Shown one piece after another: positions 50,483-60,420 of a stretch of 64,000 nucleotides of DNA (its first letter is position 1; each line of letters starts with the position of its first letter). The DNA lies in assembly GCA_023664485.1 (NCBI GenBank), contig JAMPFK010000001.1, forward strand, positions 634,653 to 698,652, read 5' to 3'. Below the pieces are notes generated by a model. That model had not been told where the DNA came from and ran no database searches. It saw only the letters and a list, made by a program, of their open reading frames with translations. Position numbers and translations under genes: made by a program. Source of the stretch: Bacteroides fragilis. GTDB taxonomy: Bacteria > Bacillota > Clostridia > Lachnospirales > Lachnospiraceae.

Positions 50483-52216
50483 TTACTGTAATCTCGTTGT
50501 ATTGCCAGCATTGAGCGCTTCCAGTCTCTCGTCCGCGATTTCCTGGAAACCGGCGTCGAGATATTTCTGAGTCAATTCTTCGTACTTCGCATCAAACTCT
50601 TCCGGTTTGCACTGTGTCAGCGTATCATAATACTCTGTCCAGAGAGAATTCAGCGTTCCTGAATATTCAGATGCGGAATCGATCGCTACTGCAAAAATAC
50701 AGTCTGTACAAGCCAGCCCCTGTGCTGCAGCTTCCTGCTGTGTATTATAGAAGTCAAGAATATCTGCCGAGAAATCCTGAGGAAGCCCCTGCGGAGATGT
50801 CGAATTAATCATATCTTCAATCGTACCTGCATCTCTGCTCTCGATCGTTACGCACCAGTAGTCTTTGTTGTTGTTAAAGCCCTGTTTGCTCTCGCCTTCA
50901 TATTCAGCTACGCCTACCGGAAGGCCATTTTCCATGTTGTAGTTCTCGCCTTCGATACCCCACTGGAATGTGAAGAGGTTTTCTTCCTGTGTCAGCCATT
51001 CCATATACATCCATGCCGCTTTCAGTTCATCTTCCGTAGCGGAAGAAGAGAAACCGATGATCATACCGAACGGGTTATTCGTACGATATGCGTTTACTCC
51101 GCCATAAGCCGCATCTGCGGGAACGATTGCCAGCTCCGCATCCGGATTCTGCTCATAGAAGGAATTCAGCCAATCCATATCCGCGGAAATATATGCGCCG
51201 TAAGAATACTGCTTGCCATTGATAAAGTTGGATTTTGCCGTTTCAGAATCCGTAATATAATATTCCGGATTCTTGATGCCGAGATTATAGTCCTCGTTTG
51301 CCTGCTGAAGCAGTTTTCTGGTAGGCTCCCAGTTCATCGCAACGATGCTGTAATCGCCGTACATTGCCCACTCTTCCTCATTCAGAGGATAGGTTCTCTG
51401 TCCATAGTTCTGCGTATCAGCGCCGCTGGAAACCATATTGCCGCCGCCGGGATATTCACACAGACCCGCTTCTTTAATCTTGAGCATAGCGTCTAACCAG
51501 TCTTCCCGCGTCGTAGGCACTTCATTGTAGCCAACCTCTTTCAGCCAGTCAAGACGAACCCAGTTCTGATATGTATAAGTAGAATCGTAGTACGGTCTTT
51601 CAGCCAGCGCGAAATATGTTTCGCCGCCAATCTGCGTATAAGAAAGCTGGTTGAGATCTACCATTCTCTGATAGTAGGTCGGCGCAACCTGTGCAAAATC
51701 ATCCAGGCTGAAAGTCGTCAGATAACCGTCGTTAGCCCACTGCGTTACCTTCGGATAGTCGTACTCCATCAGGATCGTCGGCAGATCGTCCGCCGCCGCG
51801 AGGAGCGCATAGTCTGTCATAACGTCCGTTCTGGTGATCGGCACATACTGTACAGTAATGTTGTACTGGTCGCCGAAGTTTTCCTGAATCCATTTCGTCC
51901 AGTAGTTGTCGTCAACAGTCGGCACGCCTTCCACGCCTCTGTCGTAAACGGCTACCTTCAATGTTACGTTGTCGGCAAAAGCTTCCCAGCCGTCCATACC
52001 AGCCGCACCGGCGTCCGCCGCAGGCTCCGTTGTCGTGTCAGCCGCCGCGCTGTTATCTGTCGCCGCCGCGCTGTTGTCAGCTGCCGCATTATCGGTCGTC
52101 TGTGTATCCGTCGTGCCGGATGTACCAGAACCGCCGCCGCAGCCGCTGAGCATTCCCATAGCCATCGCACCGGTCAATGCGAAGACTAAAACCTTTTGAA
52201 GAACATTCTTCTTCAT
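50483..52216 (-). CDS. ABC sugar importer substrate-binding lipoprotein (LplA-type)
   Basis: A 577-residue lipoprotein: signal peptide with lipobox LSGC (Cys26), then a Gly/Ser/Thr/Ala/Asp-rich linker of about 50 residues, then a large type-1 substrate-binding domain of the LplA/YtcQ kind (YWTKWIQENFGDQYNITVQY, AADDLPTILMEYDYPKVTQW, NWVRLDWLKEVGYNEVPTT). It captures an oligosaccharide outside the cell for the two permeases upstream. No ATPase gene is present, as usual when a shared MsmX-type ATPase serves several importers. AAGGAGGAAAC before the ATG. The neighbouring pectin genes suggest a rhamnogalacturonan fragment as ligand. Confidence 0.88.
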   Translation of the reverse strand: MKKNVLQKVLVFALTGAMAMGMLSGCGGGSGTSGTTDTQTTDNAAADNSAAATDNSAAADTTTEPAADAGAAGMDGWEAFADNVTLKVAVYDRGVEGVPTVDDNYWTKWIQENFGDQYNITVQYVPITRTDVMTDYALLAAADDLPTILMEYDYPKVTQWANDGYLTTFSLDDFAQVAPTYYQRMVDLNQLSYTQIGGETYFALAERPYYDSTYTYQNWVRLDWLKEVGYNEVPTTREDWLDAMLKIKEAGLCEYPGGGNMVSSGADTQNYGQRTYPLNEEEWAMYGDYSIVAMNWEPTRKLLQQANEDYNLGIKNPEYYITDSETAKSNFINGKQYSYGAYISADMDWLNSFYEQNPDAELAIVPADAAYGGVNAYRTNNPFGMIIGFSSSATEDELKAAWMYMEWLTQEENLFTFQWGIEGENYNMENGLPVGVAEYEGESKQGFNNNKDYWCVTIESRDAGTIEDMINSTSPQGLPQDFSADILDFYNTQQEAAAQGLACTDCIFAVAIDSASEYSGTLNSLWTEYYDTLTQCKPEEFDAKYEELTQKYLDAGFQEIADERLEALNAGNTTRLQ

Positions 52217-52312
52217 AATAATGTTTCCTCCTTTTCAAAATAAGATTTTGATTTATAGTAAATCTGCTTTCACAGACTACTATCAGTTTGTACAGCCATA
52301 TCTCCATGACCT

Positions 52313-52338
52313 GTCAGTCCGGGCTCTTCCGGACTGAC
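52313..52338 (-). other. Hairpin between permease and binding-protein genes
   Basis: Minus strand GTCAGTCCGG-AAGAG-CCCGGACTGAC. It lacks a U tail. Such intercistronic hairpins often stabilise the part of the message coding for the binding protein, needed in excess. Confidence 0.55.
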
Positions 52339-52355
52339 GGTTAAAATCTCCGGTT

Positions 52356-53279
52356 TTAACCTTTGACCGCGCCTACCATCGCGCCCTTTACGAAATACTT
52401 CTGTAAGAACGGATAGATGATAATGATCGGTATCGTAACGAACATAATCGACGCCGCCTGCAGAACCTCCGGCGTACTCGTTACGGCCGCCGCTTCGGAA
52501 AGCGTCGTAGTCTGCGCCTCTGTCGCGGACGCGACCATCTGATAGAGTTTATACTGAACCATTTTCAGATTATCGCTTCTGATATAGTACTGGTTATCAG
52601 CGTATGCGTTCCAGCGGCCTACCGCGTAGAACAGGGACAGCGTCGCAATGATCGGTTTGGACAGCGGCAGTACGATATGCCATAAAATCTGGATATTCGA
52701 TGCGCCGTCGAGGAATGCCGATTCCTCCAGACTGTCCGGTATCGTCGATTGCAGATAAGTCTTCATAATCAGCATATTGTAAGGCGAATAAATCAACGGC
52801 CAGATCAATACCCACATCGTATCCAGAAGTTTCATATCCTTAAACAGCAGATATGTAGGAATCAGGCCGGCGGTAAAATACATGGGTACCATCAGGAGAA
52901 ACGTAAATACCCCTTTGCCTTTCAGTCTCTTCTTGGATAACGGATATGCCGCGCTGGTACATGCAACCATACCCAGGGCGGTAAAAATGACCGTTACGAT
53001 TACGCTGTACCCCATCGCCCGCACCATCGAACCATCCTTGAACAGAGATACATAGGCGTCAAAGGTAATCTCTTTCGGTATCAGATAGACCTGTTTTGCC
53101 AGTACCGCACTGTTGCTGGAAATGGATTTCGCAGCCAGATAAATGAACGGCAGAATACAGGTAAGGCACAAAAGTCCAAGAACGATCATGATCAGCGCGT
53201 CGCTGACACGGAACTTATTGATCGCCCGGCTGCCATCGGGTGTTACTTCTTCATTATTTACAGCTTTATTCTTAGCCAT
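52356..53279 (-). CDS. ABC sugar importer permease (LplC-type)
   Basis: A 307-residue inner-membrane permease with six predicted helices. The ATPase-contact (EAA) loop is ESAFLDGASNIQILWHIVLP. N-terminal helix ALIMIVLGLLCLTCILPFIY and the C-terminal FLQKYFVKGAMVGAVKG ending are typical of the LplC/YtcP group. The ATG at 53279 is chosen because GGAGGG sits 7 nt upstream, too close for the earlier ATG. Six bp after the other permease gene's stop region, cotranscribed. Confidence 0.9.
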   Translation of the reverse strand: MAKNKAVNNEEVTPDGSRAINKFRVSDALIMIVLGLLCLTCILPFIYLAAKSISSNSAVLAKQVYLIPKEITFDAYVSLFKDGSMVRAMGYSVIVTVIFTALGMVACTSAAYPLSKKRLKGKGVFTFLLMVPMYFTAGLIPTYLLFKDMKLLDTMWVLIWPLIYSPYNMLIMKTYLQSTIPDSLEESAFLDGASNIQILWHIVLPLSKPIIATLSLFYAVGRWNAYADNQYYIRSDNLKMVQYKLYQMVASATEAQTTTLSEAAAVTSTPEVLQAASIMFVTIPIIIIYPFLQKYFVKGAMVGAVKG

Positions 53280-53291
53280 TTTCATCCCTCC

Positions 53292-54236
53292 TTATAGCAA
53301 ACCTTCTTCACCGAGCACCTTGGCGAATTTATCCGCCGCAAGCACCAGTATAACGCCGATTACAGACTGGAACAGGCCAACCGCCGTAGCCATGGAAAAC
53401 TGGGAATTTCCAAGACCTTTCTCATATATGTAAATCGCGAGCTGATACTGGAAGTCCTTAACCTGTGAATTCCCGAATACCGCAAGACGCTCGTAGTTAC
53501 TGTTCATGACACGGCCTAAATTGATAATCAAAAGCGTAATGATCGTCGGTTTAATGCCCGGAAGGGTGATGTGCCACATTCTCTTCCAACGGCCCGCGCC
53601 GTCTATCATGGCCGCCTCGTAAAGTTCGCCGCTGATGCTGGTGATACCGGCCAGATACATGATCGTTCCCCATCCCATCGTCTGCCATACGCCAATCAGC
53701 AGGTAGGTAACGGCCCAGTGCCATTTCTCCGTCAGGAACGGGATCGCCTCATGCCCCATATTCGTTAATAAAATATTGATCAGGCCGCTGCTCGGTTTAA
53801 AGAGCTGATAAGCAACGCTGCCGATGATCGCCCAAGATAAAAAGTGCGGCAGATACAGGATCGTCTGCGATACTTTCTTGAAATTGGGATAACGCAGCTC
53901 GTTGAGCAGCAGGGCAAGAAGGATCGGGATCGGCGTTCCGACGAGCAGATCCAAAAAGTTAAAAACGAGGGAGTTTCTCAGCGCGCGCAGGAAATCCGCA
54001 TCCTTAAAAATCCTTCTGAAGATATCGAGCCCTACCCATTCGCTGCCCGCATAACCCTTTGCCGGTTTGTAGTTCATAAATACCATCCGCAGACCCGGAT
54101 ATGCAGCATAACTGAAAAGAAATACCAATGCCAGCGGTATTAACAATAACAGATATAGCTGCCAGTCACGCTTAAAAGCGTTTTTCCATGTAGTCTTCAC
54201 CTTTACGGCAGGTTCAGACGTGTTGCTTTTCGCCAT
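53292..54236 (-). CDS. ABC sugar importer permease (LplB-type)
   Basis: A 314-residue permease with six helices (LYLLLLIPLALVFLFSYAAY; the loop GLRMVFMNYKPAKGYAGSEW; EAA loop YEAAMIDGAGRWKRMWHITL). It pairs with the LplC-type permease to form the channel. The ATG at 54236 has GGGAGGATGATTTTT upstream. First gene of the importer operon. A TATAAT box at 54316-54311 (minus) lacks a clear -35, so the operon may need an activator. Confidence 0.9.
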   Translation of the reverse strand: MAKSNTSEPAVKVKTTWKNAFKRDWQLYLLLLIPLALVFLFSYAAYPGLRMVFMNYKPAKGYAGSEWVGLDIFRRIFKDADFLRALRNSLVFNFLDLLVGTPIPILLALLLNELRYPNFKKVSQTILYLPHFLSWAIIGSVAYQLFKPSSGLINILLTNMGHEAIPFLTEKWHWAVTYLLIGVWQTMGWGTIMYLAGITSISGELYEAAMIDGAGRWKRMWHITLPGIKPTIITLLIINLGRVMNSNYERLAVFGNSQVKDFQYQLAIYIYEKGLGNSQFSMATAVGLFQSVIGVILVLAADKFAKVLGEEGLL

Positions 54237-54465
54237 AAAAATCATCCTCCCTTTAACTTTTGGCGGTAGTTTTTGTTAATATTGTACATTTCTCCTCTAC
54301 TCGCTCCTTTATTATAGGATGAAATGACAAAGCATTCTAATCAATACGTTTCGAAAACTATGCAAAAACGACCATTTACAAAGGGGCCGTATGGTAACGA
54401 ACACACACAGGAAAATCGCTTCGCGATTATCTCGCTCTTTGGAGTAATTTCCCAATTATACGAAA

Positions 54466-54500
54466 AGGACAGGCACAGCCTTTATGACTGTGCCTGTCCT
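54466..54500. terminator. Terminator of the opp operon
   Basis: Minus strand AGGACAGGCACAG, 9-nt loop, CTGTGCCTGTCCT then TTTCG. A 13-bp perfect stem; on plus it is followed by GTTGTTTT. Confidence 0.75.
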
Positions 54501-54536
54501 GTTGTTTTATCCTTGAAATTCTCTATTCCTGCTTAG

Positions 54537-54597
54537 CCTGTGAAAAATTTACTTTTCGCAATTTTCAGGAAATGTCAAAAATTATTTTTTGGCATTT
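54537..54597. repeat. Pair of small palindromic repeats after oppA
   Basis: First unit CCTGTGAAAAATTTACTTTTCGCA (54537-54560; given as CCTGTGAAAA + ATTTACTTTTCGCA) resembles 46937-46961; second unit AAATGTCAAAAA-TTAT-TTTTTGGCATTT (54570-54597) resembles 49218-49245. Both kinds flank GH112 singly and here stand together. Confidence 0.6.
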
Positions 54598-54599
54598 TC

Positions 54600-56345
54600 T
54601 TATTCAGCAATATCCGCATACATGAAGAACCAGTATCCGTAAGGTGAATGCCAGGAACCTGTAATCTTATCGCTCTGTAACCAGAAGTCGTTGTAATAAG
54701 CTACCGGAATACATCCTGCTTCTTCCATTAAGATATCTTCCGCTTTATGAAGAGCCTCGGAACGCTCCGCCGCATCCAGCGTCGTTCTGGACAGTTCCAT
54801 CGCCGCATCATATTCCGCGTTGCTGAATTTACCGTCGTTATTGCCGTTCGTGGAATAAAGCAGATCCAGCATATTGGAAGGATCGCTGTAGTCTCCTACC
54901 CAGCCGTTACGAGCGGAATCATAATCGCCGTTACGTCTCATAGGCGTGAAGCTTGCCCACTCAACGATTTCTACCTGAAGATCGATGCCGATCTCTCCCC
55001 ATGCCTGCTGTAAATATTCGGCAACAACTTTGTGATAGCCGGCGTCATTTGTGGAATAGGTAATGGAAGGAAGTCCCTGTCCATCCGGATATCCCGCATC
55101 CGCTAACAGCTGCTTCGCCTCTTCGACATTCGCTTCATGATTTGTCGTATCGATGTAAGGCTGTCCGCCGTTCGCATTATCGATGAACTGGCTTCCGTCC
55201 GTATCGATCCAGCCGGGGCCCATGAAGTTGCTTGCCGGAGAATAAGTACCCTGCATCAGCGTATTCGCAACATATTCACGGTCGATCGCAAGGCTTAACG
55301 CTTTACGGACGTTCACATCGTTGAAAGGCTCTCTCTGCGTATTAACGCTCAGATAATAAGTACCGATGATCGGATCTACATAGAAATCCGCATTGCCGGA
55401 CAGGGAAGGGATCTCCTCTGTCGGAACGTCCTTGATCATCAGGACTTCTCCTGTCTGGTATGCGCTGTAAGCCGCATTGGAATCCTCGATCAGGTTCCAT
55501 TTGATGCCGTCCAGTTTAATGGAATCCGCATCCCAGTAGTTCGGGTTCTTGCTCATCATGATGTATGCGCCGGGTACCCACTCTGAAATGTAGAAAGGCC
55601 CGTTACAGATATAGGTCTCCGCCGCGGTCGCCCATGCGTCGCCGTTCGCTTCTACCGTCGCCTGCTGAACAGGGCTCAGTGTAGCGAATGCCGCAAGGCT
55701 GCCGAAGAAAGAGCAGGGGCTGGATAATGTAACAACAAGTGTCTTATCATCTGTTGCTTCTACTTTCAGGGCATCCAGATCGCCGGCGATCGCATCCGCA
55801 TAACCTTCTACCATACCGAGTACGGTCTCAGCATAAGGAGCCGCTACCATCGGATCGCATACTCTCTTCCAGCTGTAAACGAAATCGTTCGCTGTCAGAT
55901 CGGAACCATCGGACCATTTCAGGCCGTCTCTTAAATGGAAAGTCCATGTAAGGCCGTCTTCACTTGTTTCCCATGTTTCTGCCTGGCCGGGAGCCAGTTT
56001 GCCTTCCTGATCTACCGTTAAAAGGCATTCATAGGAATGTAATAACATGTTACCGCCGTCTACCGCACTGTTCAGCGCCGGATCGATGGTCTCAGGGTCA
56101 GGGCCTACCTGTACGGAAAGAATTTTTTCTCCTGTAGAGGTCGTATCAGCCGCCGCTGCATCTGTCTCTGTGCTCGTGTCCGCCGCCTGCGTATCGCTGG
56201 CAGCATTGTCTGTTGTTGCTCCGTCTGCCGCCGTATTGTCTGTGGTCTGCGTATTGTCTGCCGCTGTATCGCTTCCGCCGCCGCAGGCTGTCAGGCCAAG
56301 AACCATGGTCGCCGCCAGAAAGAGCGCAATTACTCTTTTCTTCAT
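54600..56345 (-). CDS. oppA: Oligopeptide ABC importer substrate-binding lipoprotein
   Basis: A 581-residue family 5 binding lipoprotein: signal peptide with lipobox LTAC (Cys21), a 45-residue T/A/D/N/Q linker, and the SBP_bac_5 domain (SVQVGPDPETIDPALNSAVD, LRDGLKWSDGSDLTANDFVY, SWKRVCDPMVAAPYAETVLG, PFNDVNVRKALSLAIDREYV, NGWVGDYSDPSNMLDLLYST). It delivers peptides to OppBC. It lies last, 92 bp after oppF, which allows separate control. AAAGAGGAGGAAAAATT precedes the ATG. Confidence 0.92.
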   Translation of the reverse strand: MKKRVIALFLAATMVLGLTACGGGSDTAADNTQTTDNTAADGATTDNAASDTQAADTSTETDAAAADTTSTGEKILSVQVGPDPETIDPALNSAVDGGNMLLHSYECLLTVDQEGKLAPGQAETWETSEDGLTWTFHLRDGLKWSDGSDLTANDFVYSWKRVCDPMVAAPYAETVLGMVEGYADAIAGDLDALKVEATDDKTLVVTLSSPCSFFGSLAAFATLSPVQQATVEANGDAWATAAETYICNGPFYISEWVPGAYIMMSKNPNYWDADSIKLDGIKWNLIEDSNAAYSAYQTGEVLMIKDVPTEEIPSLSGNADFYVDPIIGTYYLSVNTQREPFNDVNVRKALSLAIDREYVANTLMQGTYSPASNFMGPGWIDTDGSQFIDNANGGQPYIDTTNHEANVEEAKQLLADAGYPDGQGLPSITYSTNDAGYHKVVAEYLQQAWGEIGIDLQVEIVEWASFTPMRRNGDYDSARNGWVGDYSDPSNMLDLLYSTNGNNDGKFSNAEYDAAMELSRTTLDAAERSEALHKAEDILMEEAGCIPVAYYNDFWLQSDKITGSWHSPYGYWFFMYADIAE

Positions 56346-56425
56346 AATTTTTCCTCCTCTTTGAAGATTTTTAGAAACTATTATAAACTATACAGGCAGA
56401 GATTCCATTTATCGCCGCCTATATC

Positions 56426-56454
56426 GGTTTACCACATTTAATTGCACTTGTCAA
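56426..56454 (-). promoter_or_regulatory. Possible internal promoter for oppA
   Basis: Minus strand TTGACA (56454-56449, in the last codons of oppF), 17-nt spacer, TAAACC (56431-56426). Perfect -35 but weak -10. Extra oppA transcription would fit the need for excess binding protein. Confidence 0.35.
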
Positions 56455-57427
56455 TATGATGACACGCTGAAAAATGTCCTTTTTCCAGTTCACGCCACTC
56501 CGGGACCTCCGATGCGCACCTTTCGTCCGCATAGGGGCATCTCGTCCGGAACCGGCATCCGGAAGGCGGATTTAACGGACTCGGCACATCTCCCTCCAGC
56601 ACGATACGTCTGCTTTCCTTCGCAGCTTTGGGATCCGCGAGCGGAATCGCTGAAATCAGGCTCTTCGTATAAGGATGAAGCGGATGCGTGATCAGCTCGT
56701 AGCTGTCCGCGAGCTCCACCATTCTGCCGAGATACATAACGCCGATCCTGTTGGAAATATGTTTTACAGCGGAAAGGTCATGGGCGATGAACAGATAAGT
56801 CAGCCCCATATCCTTCTGCAGATCCTCGAACATATTGATGACCTGCGCCTGAATGGATACGTCCAGCGCCGAAATCGGCTCGTCGCAGACGATAAATTCC
56901 GGTCTTACCGCAAGCGCCCTCGCGATGCCGACACGCTGCCTCTGCCCGCCCGAAAATTCATGAGGATAGCGGTTCGCGTGCTCGGAATTCAGACCGACGC
57001 GCTGCAGCATCTCTATGATAATATCATATCTTTCCTGCTTATTGGATGCCATATTATGGGTATCGATTGCCTCGCCGACAATATCGCCGATCGTCATACG
57101 CGGGTCAAGGCTCGCGTAAGGATCCTGAAAGACGATCTGCATCTTTTTCCGGTATGGGAGCATTTTCACATACTGCTTTTTCTCCACATCGAAAATGACA
57201 TCGTTGTCATAGACAAAACGCCCCCCCGTCGGCTCATACAGACGCAGCAATGTACGGCCCGTCGTCGTCTTGCCGCAGCCAGACTCTCCTACCAGTCCGA
57301 GCGTCTCTCCTTTATAAATATCAAAAGAAACGTCATCCACAGCCTGAACATATTTCCGGAATTTTCCGATGCCGCCCGCCGGAAAATACTGACGTAAATG
57401 CTCTACCTGTACTAATTTCTCACTCAT
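56438..57427 (-). CDS. oppF: Oligopeptide ABC importer ATPase OppF
   Basis: A 329-residue ABC ATPase: Walker [19 protein letters not shown] loop [17 protein letters not shown], signature [17 protein letters not shown], Walker [15 protein letters not shown], switch HDLSAV. The C-terminal oligopeptide-type region has [19 protein letters not shown] with cysteines (C in [14 protein letters not shown]), a site for an Fe-S cluster or metal in this family. Its start overlaps oppD by 8 bp. Confidence 0.95.
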   Translation of the reverse strand: MSEKLVQVEHLRQYFPAGGIGKFRKYVQAVDDVSFDIYKGETLGLVGESGCGKTTTGRTLLRLYEPTGGRFVYDNDVIFDVEKKQYVKMLPYRKKMQIVFQDPYASLDPRMTIGDIVGEAIDTHNMASNKQERYDIIIEMLQRVGLNSEHANRYPHEFSGGQRQRVGIARALAVRPEFIVCDEPISALDVSIQAQVINMFEDLQKDMGLTYLFIAHDLSAVKHISNRIGVMYLGRMVELADSYELITHPLHPYTKSLISAIPLADPKAAKESRRIVLEGDVPSPLNPPSGCRFRTRCPYADERCASEVPEWRELEKGHFSACHHIDKCN

Positions 57428-58421
57428 TTACGGCTCCTTTCTCCAGCTCTTCCTTCTGGTTCAGCCAGCATTGGGTATAATGGACTTCTCCGAAACCGGT
57501 CACCGGGGGCATTTCCCGCAGGCAGATCTTCATACATTCCTCGCACCGGGGCGCGAACGGACAGCCCTTAGGCGGATTCAGCATATCGACAGGCGTTCCC
57601 TCGATGGGAACCAGCCTTTCATGCTCCTTCGTATCCAGCCGCGGAATGGAACGGATCAGCCCTTTCGTATACTGATGTTTCGGCTCATAGAAAATATCTT
57701 CCGTCGTGCCGTATTCCACGATTTTGCCCGCATACATGACCGCGATCCGCTCACACATGCTGGCTACTACGCCGAGGTCATGCGTGATCATGATGATCGC
57801 CATGCCGAGCTTATCCTTCAATTCCATCATCAATTCCAGAATCTGCGCCTGAATCGTCACATCCAGCGCGGTCGTCGGTTCGTCTGCGATCAGAAGTTTC
57901 GGTTCGCAGGCCAGCGCAATCGCAATCATGACTCTCTGGCGCATACCGCCGGACAGCTCATGCGGATACTGCTTTAATCTTTTGGTCGGTTCATTGATGC
58001 CTACCAGCTCCAAAAGCTCTTTGGCACGTTCTCTGGCCTGCGCTTTATTCTTATCCGTATGAAGCAGAATCGCTTCCGTAATCTGATTGCCTATCGTATA
58101 AACGGGATTCAGGCTTGTCATAGGGTCCTGAAAGATAATGGATATTTCATTGCCCCGAATCTTACGCATCTCTTTTTCGGACATCGATTCGATCTGATGC
58201 CCGTTGAAATAGAGGCTTCCGCCGATCAGCTTTCCGGGATGTGCCGTCAGCCCCATGAGGCTGTAAGCCGTTACGGATTTACCGGAACCGCTCTCGCCTA
58301 CGATGCCGAGCACCTCTCCCTCTTTCAGCTGGATAGAAACATTATTTAACGCTTTTACCTCCCCTGCGGGAGTGAAAAAAGAAAGTCGTTCATTTTTTAT
58401 ATCAACAAGGTATTCCGACAT
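57420..58421 (-). CDS. oppD: Oligopeptide ABC importer ATPase OppD
   Basis: A 333-residue ABC ATPase: Walker A IVGESGSGKSVTAYSLM, SIIFQDPMTSLNPVYTIG, signature HELSGGMRQRVMIAIAL, Walker B LLIADEPTTALDVT, HDLGVVASM, and a C-terminal Cys cluster (CPFAPRCEECMKIC). It pairs with OppF to power OppBC. Confidence 0.95.
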   Translation of the reverse strand: MSEYLVDIKNERLSFFTPAGEVKALNNVSIQLKEGEVLGIVGESGSGKSVTAYSLMGLTAHPGKLIGGSLYFNGHQIESMSEKEMRKIRGNEISIIFQDPMTSLNPVYTIGNQITEAILLHTDKNKAQARERAKELLELVGINEPTKRLKQYPHELSGGMRQRVMIAIALACEPKLLIADEPTTALDVTIQAQILELMMELKDKLGMAIIMITHDLGVVASMCERIAVMYAGKIVEYGTTEDIFYEPKHQYTKGLIRSIPRLDTKEHERLVPIEGTPVDMLNPPKGCPFAPRCEECMKICLREMPPVTGFGEVHYTQCWLNQKEELEKGAVNE

Positions 58422-58438
58422 ATGCCAAACCGCCTTTC

Positions 58439-59485
58439 CTAATGTTTTAATTTCGGGTCGAACGCATCTCTGAGCCCATCGCCTAACAGGTTAAAGCTCA
58501 GGATGATCAAACTGATCAGAGCCGCCGGAATAAAGAGCAGATACGGATATGTATTGATACCGTTCAGCGCAGCGCTCGCAAGGCTTCCGAGGGAAGGCAG
58601 CGGCACCGCGACGCCCATTCCCAGAAAGCTCAGAAAGCTCTCGGTAAAAATGGAGGACGGAATCTGCAGCGTCGTCGTTACGATCAACGTACCGATACAA
58701 TTCTTCAGAAGATGTTTTTTGATGATCTTACCGCTGCCGACGCCGAGCGCTCTCGCCGCGGTAACATATTCGCTTTCTTTCAATGTCAGAATCTGGCTCC
58801 TGACCATACGCGCCATACCGACCCAGTACAAAAGGGCAAACACGATGAAAATACTGATCAGGTTATCGCCTACGATGCCGACCCAGCCGAAGCCCGCCAC
58901 ACCCTTTAAGCTTTCAAGAGGCGCTTTCAGGGCAAAAGACAAGAGCACGATCAGCAGGATATCGGGTATCGTATAGATGATATCCACGATACGCATCATG
59001 ATCAGATCCACCCATCCGCCGAAAAACGCCGCGATGGATCCATATAAAGAACCGATTACCAGAATAATTACCGTTGCGATCAGACCTACCATCAGGGAAA
59101 TACGGCTTCCCATCATGACACGGATCGCATAATCACGTCCCAGATTATCCGTTCCGAAAATATGAGGAAATACCTTTTCACCCGCATCAATTCTCGCCTG
59201 CTCCTCCTCCGAATACTCCATCGGGCCCAGATGGTTGGCTCCCTTCATCTGTTCCTTATAGCTGTACGGATAGAACGCCGGAACGATAAACGAGAAGATC
59301 ATAATGAGAACGATCACCACGAGGCTTACCATCGCCACTTTGTTTTTCACGAAGCGGCGCATGCCGTCTTTCCAGAAACCGACGCTTTCGCGCATGATGA
59401 TCTGGCTCTGCTTCTCGTCCTCGGTCGCCGGAAGAAAATCCTCCGGATTTAATTTTAGCTGAAAACTCAATGGATTCTGTTTCAT
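58439..59485 (-). CDS. oppC: Oligopeptide ABC importer permease OppC
   Basis: A 348-residue permease with an N-terminal OppC_N segment (KDGMRRFVKNKVAMVSLVVI) and about six helices. Family features: HIFGTDNLGRDYAIRVMMGS, and the EAA-like loop YVTAARALGVGSGKIIKKHL. It forms the channel with OppB. It lies 17 bp from both neighbours. Confidence 0.94.
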   Translation of the reverse strand: MKQNPLSFQLKLNPEDFLPATEDEKQSQIIMRESVGFWKDGMRRFVKNKVAMVSLVVIVLIMIFSFIVPAFYPYSYKEQMKGANHLGPMEYSEEEQARIDAGEKVFPHIFGTDNLGRDYAIRVMMGSRISLMVGLIATVIILVIGSLYGSIAAFFGGWVDLIMMRIVDIIYTIPDILLIVLLSFALKAPLESLKGVAGFGWVGIVGDNLISIFIVFALLYWVGMARMVRSQILTLKESEYVTAARALGVGSGKIIKKHLLKNCIGTLIVTTTLQIPSSIFTESFLSFLGMGVAVPLPSLGSLASAALNGINTYPYLLFIPAALISLIILSFNLLGDGLRDAFDPKLKH

Positions 59486-59502
59486 ATGTCTGCACCTGCT
59501 CC

Positions 59503-60420
59503 TTATTTCAATTTAATACGGGGGTCTACCAGCGTATAAACGATATCCACCACAACGTTCATAATAATGATCAGCGTCGCAAGGAAAATAGTTGTTCCCA
59601 TGATCAATGTATAATCCCTTCCGTTGATAGCGCCGATGAATTCTCCGCCAAGTCCCGGAATGACGAAAATCTTTTCTACAACGAAGCTTCCTGTCAGCGT
59701 ATAGGCCAGCATCGGGCCTACATAGGTAACGACCGGAAGGATTGCGTTTCTCAGAGCATGTTTAAATAAGATCCAGAAACCCGCTACGCCTTTCGCTTTC
59801 GCGGTACGCATATAGTCCTGCCCCAGCACATCCAGCATGGAGGAACGCATCAGTCTCATAATATAAGCAGTAGGATAGAAAGCAAGCGCAATGACCGGCA
59901 TGATATAATGCTTCCAGCTCGTAAGCCCCATCGTCGGAAGAAGCTTCAGGTTGACGCCGAGGACATACATCAGCAATGTACAGATTACAAAACTTGGAAC
60001 CGCAATGCCACAGGTAGAAAGGACACTGATCAGACTGTCAAGAAATTTCCCGCGCTTCAAAGCCGCCATACAGCCAAGCGGGATGCCAAGGCATAACGCC
60101 ACGAGTACAGAAATACCGCCGACCCTTGCCGAAACCGGGAATTTCATCTGGATGATCGACATAACGGTACGGCCTCTCTGTTTCAGGCTGTCACCAAAAT
60201 CCCCATGCAGCGCATCCGTCATATAAGTCCAATACCGCTGCATCAGCGGCTTATCCAGACCATATTTTGCCTCCAGCGCGGCCGTCGCCTGCGGACTGAT
60301 GGCTTTCTCCGAAAGGAACGGACCGCCGGGCACCATATTCATCAGGAAAAAGGTAAGCGTGGCGACCGCCCATATCGTCACTATCGCAAGCAGCACTCGT
60401 TTTGTGATATACTTTATCAT
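59503..60420 (-). CDS. oppB: Oligopeptide ABC importer permease OppB
   Basis: A 305-residue permease: MIKYITKRVLLAIVTIWAVA, TLTFFLMNMVPGGPF, GLDKPLMQRYWTYMTDALHG, DFGDSL; EAA-like loop YMRTAKAKGVAGFWILFKHA; ending DIVYTLVDPRIKLK. The ATG at 60420 has AAGGAGACTTTAGT; 19 earlier codons lack a ribosome site. First gene of oppBCDFA. Confidence 0.95.
   Translation of the reverse strand: MIKYITKRVLLAIVTIWAVATLTFFLMNMVPGGPFLSEKAISPQATAALEAKYGLDKPLMQRYWTYMTDALHGDFGDSLKQRGRTVMSIIQMKFPVSARVGGISVLVALCLGIPLGCMAALKRGKFLDSLISVLSTCGIAVPSFVICTLLMYVLGVNLKLLPTMGLTSWKHYIMPVIALAFYPTAYIMRLMRSSMLDVLGQDYMRTAKAKGVAGFWILFKHALRNAILPVVTYVGPMLAYTLTGSFVVEKIFVIPGLGGEFIGAINGRDYTLIMGTTIFLATLIIIMNVVVDIVYTLVDPRIKLK

Larger units (their letters stand above)
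54237..54599. other. Gap between the opp operon and the Lpl importer
   Basis: This 363-bp stretch has no gene. It holds the opp terminator (54466-54500), the two small repeats at 54537-54597, a short hairpin AATCGC-TTC-GCGATT at 54412-54426, and a -10-like TATAAT (minus, 54316-54311) for the importer operon. Confidence 0.6.

Noticed and set aside
56418..56440. ACCGATAT box upstream of oppA resembling a SigD -10
   Set aside because: No TAAA at 15 nt; the only TAAA is 8 nt away, and oppA is not a motility gene.
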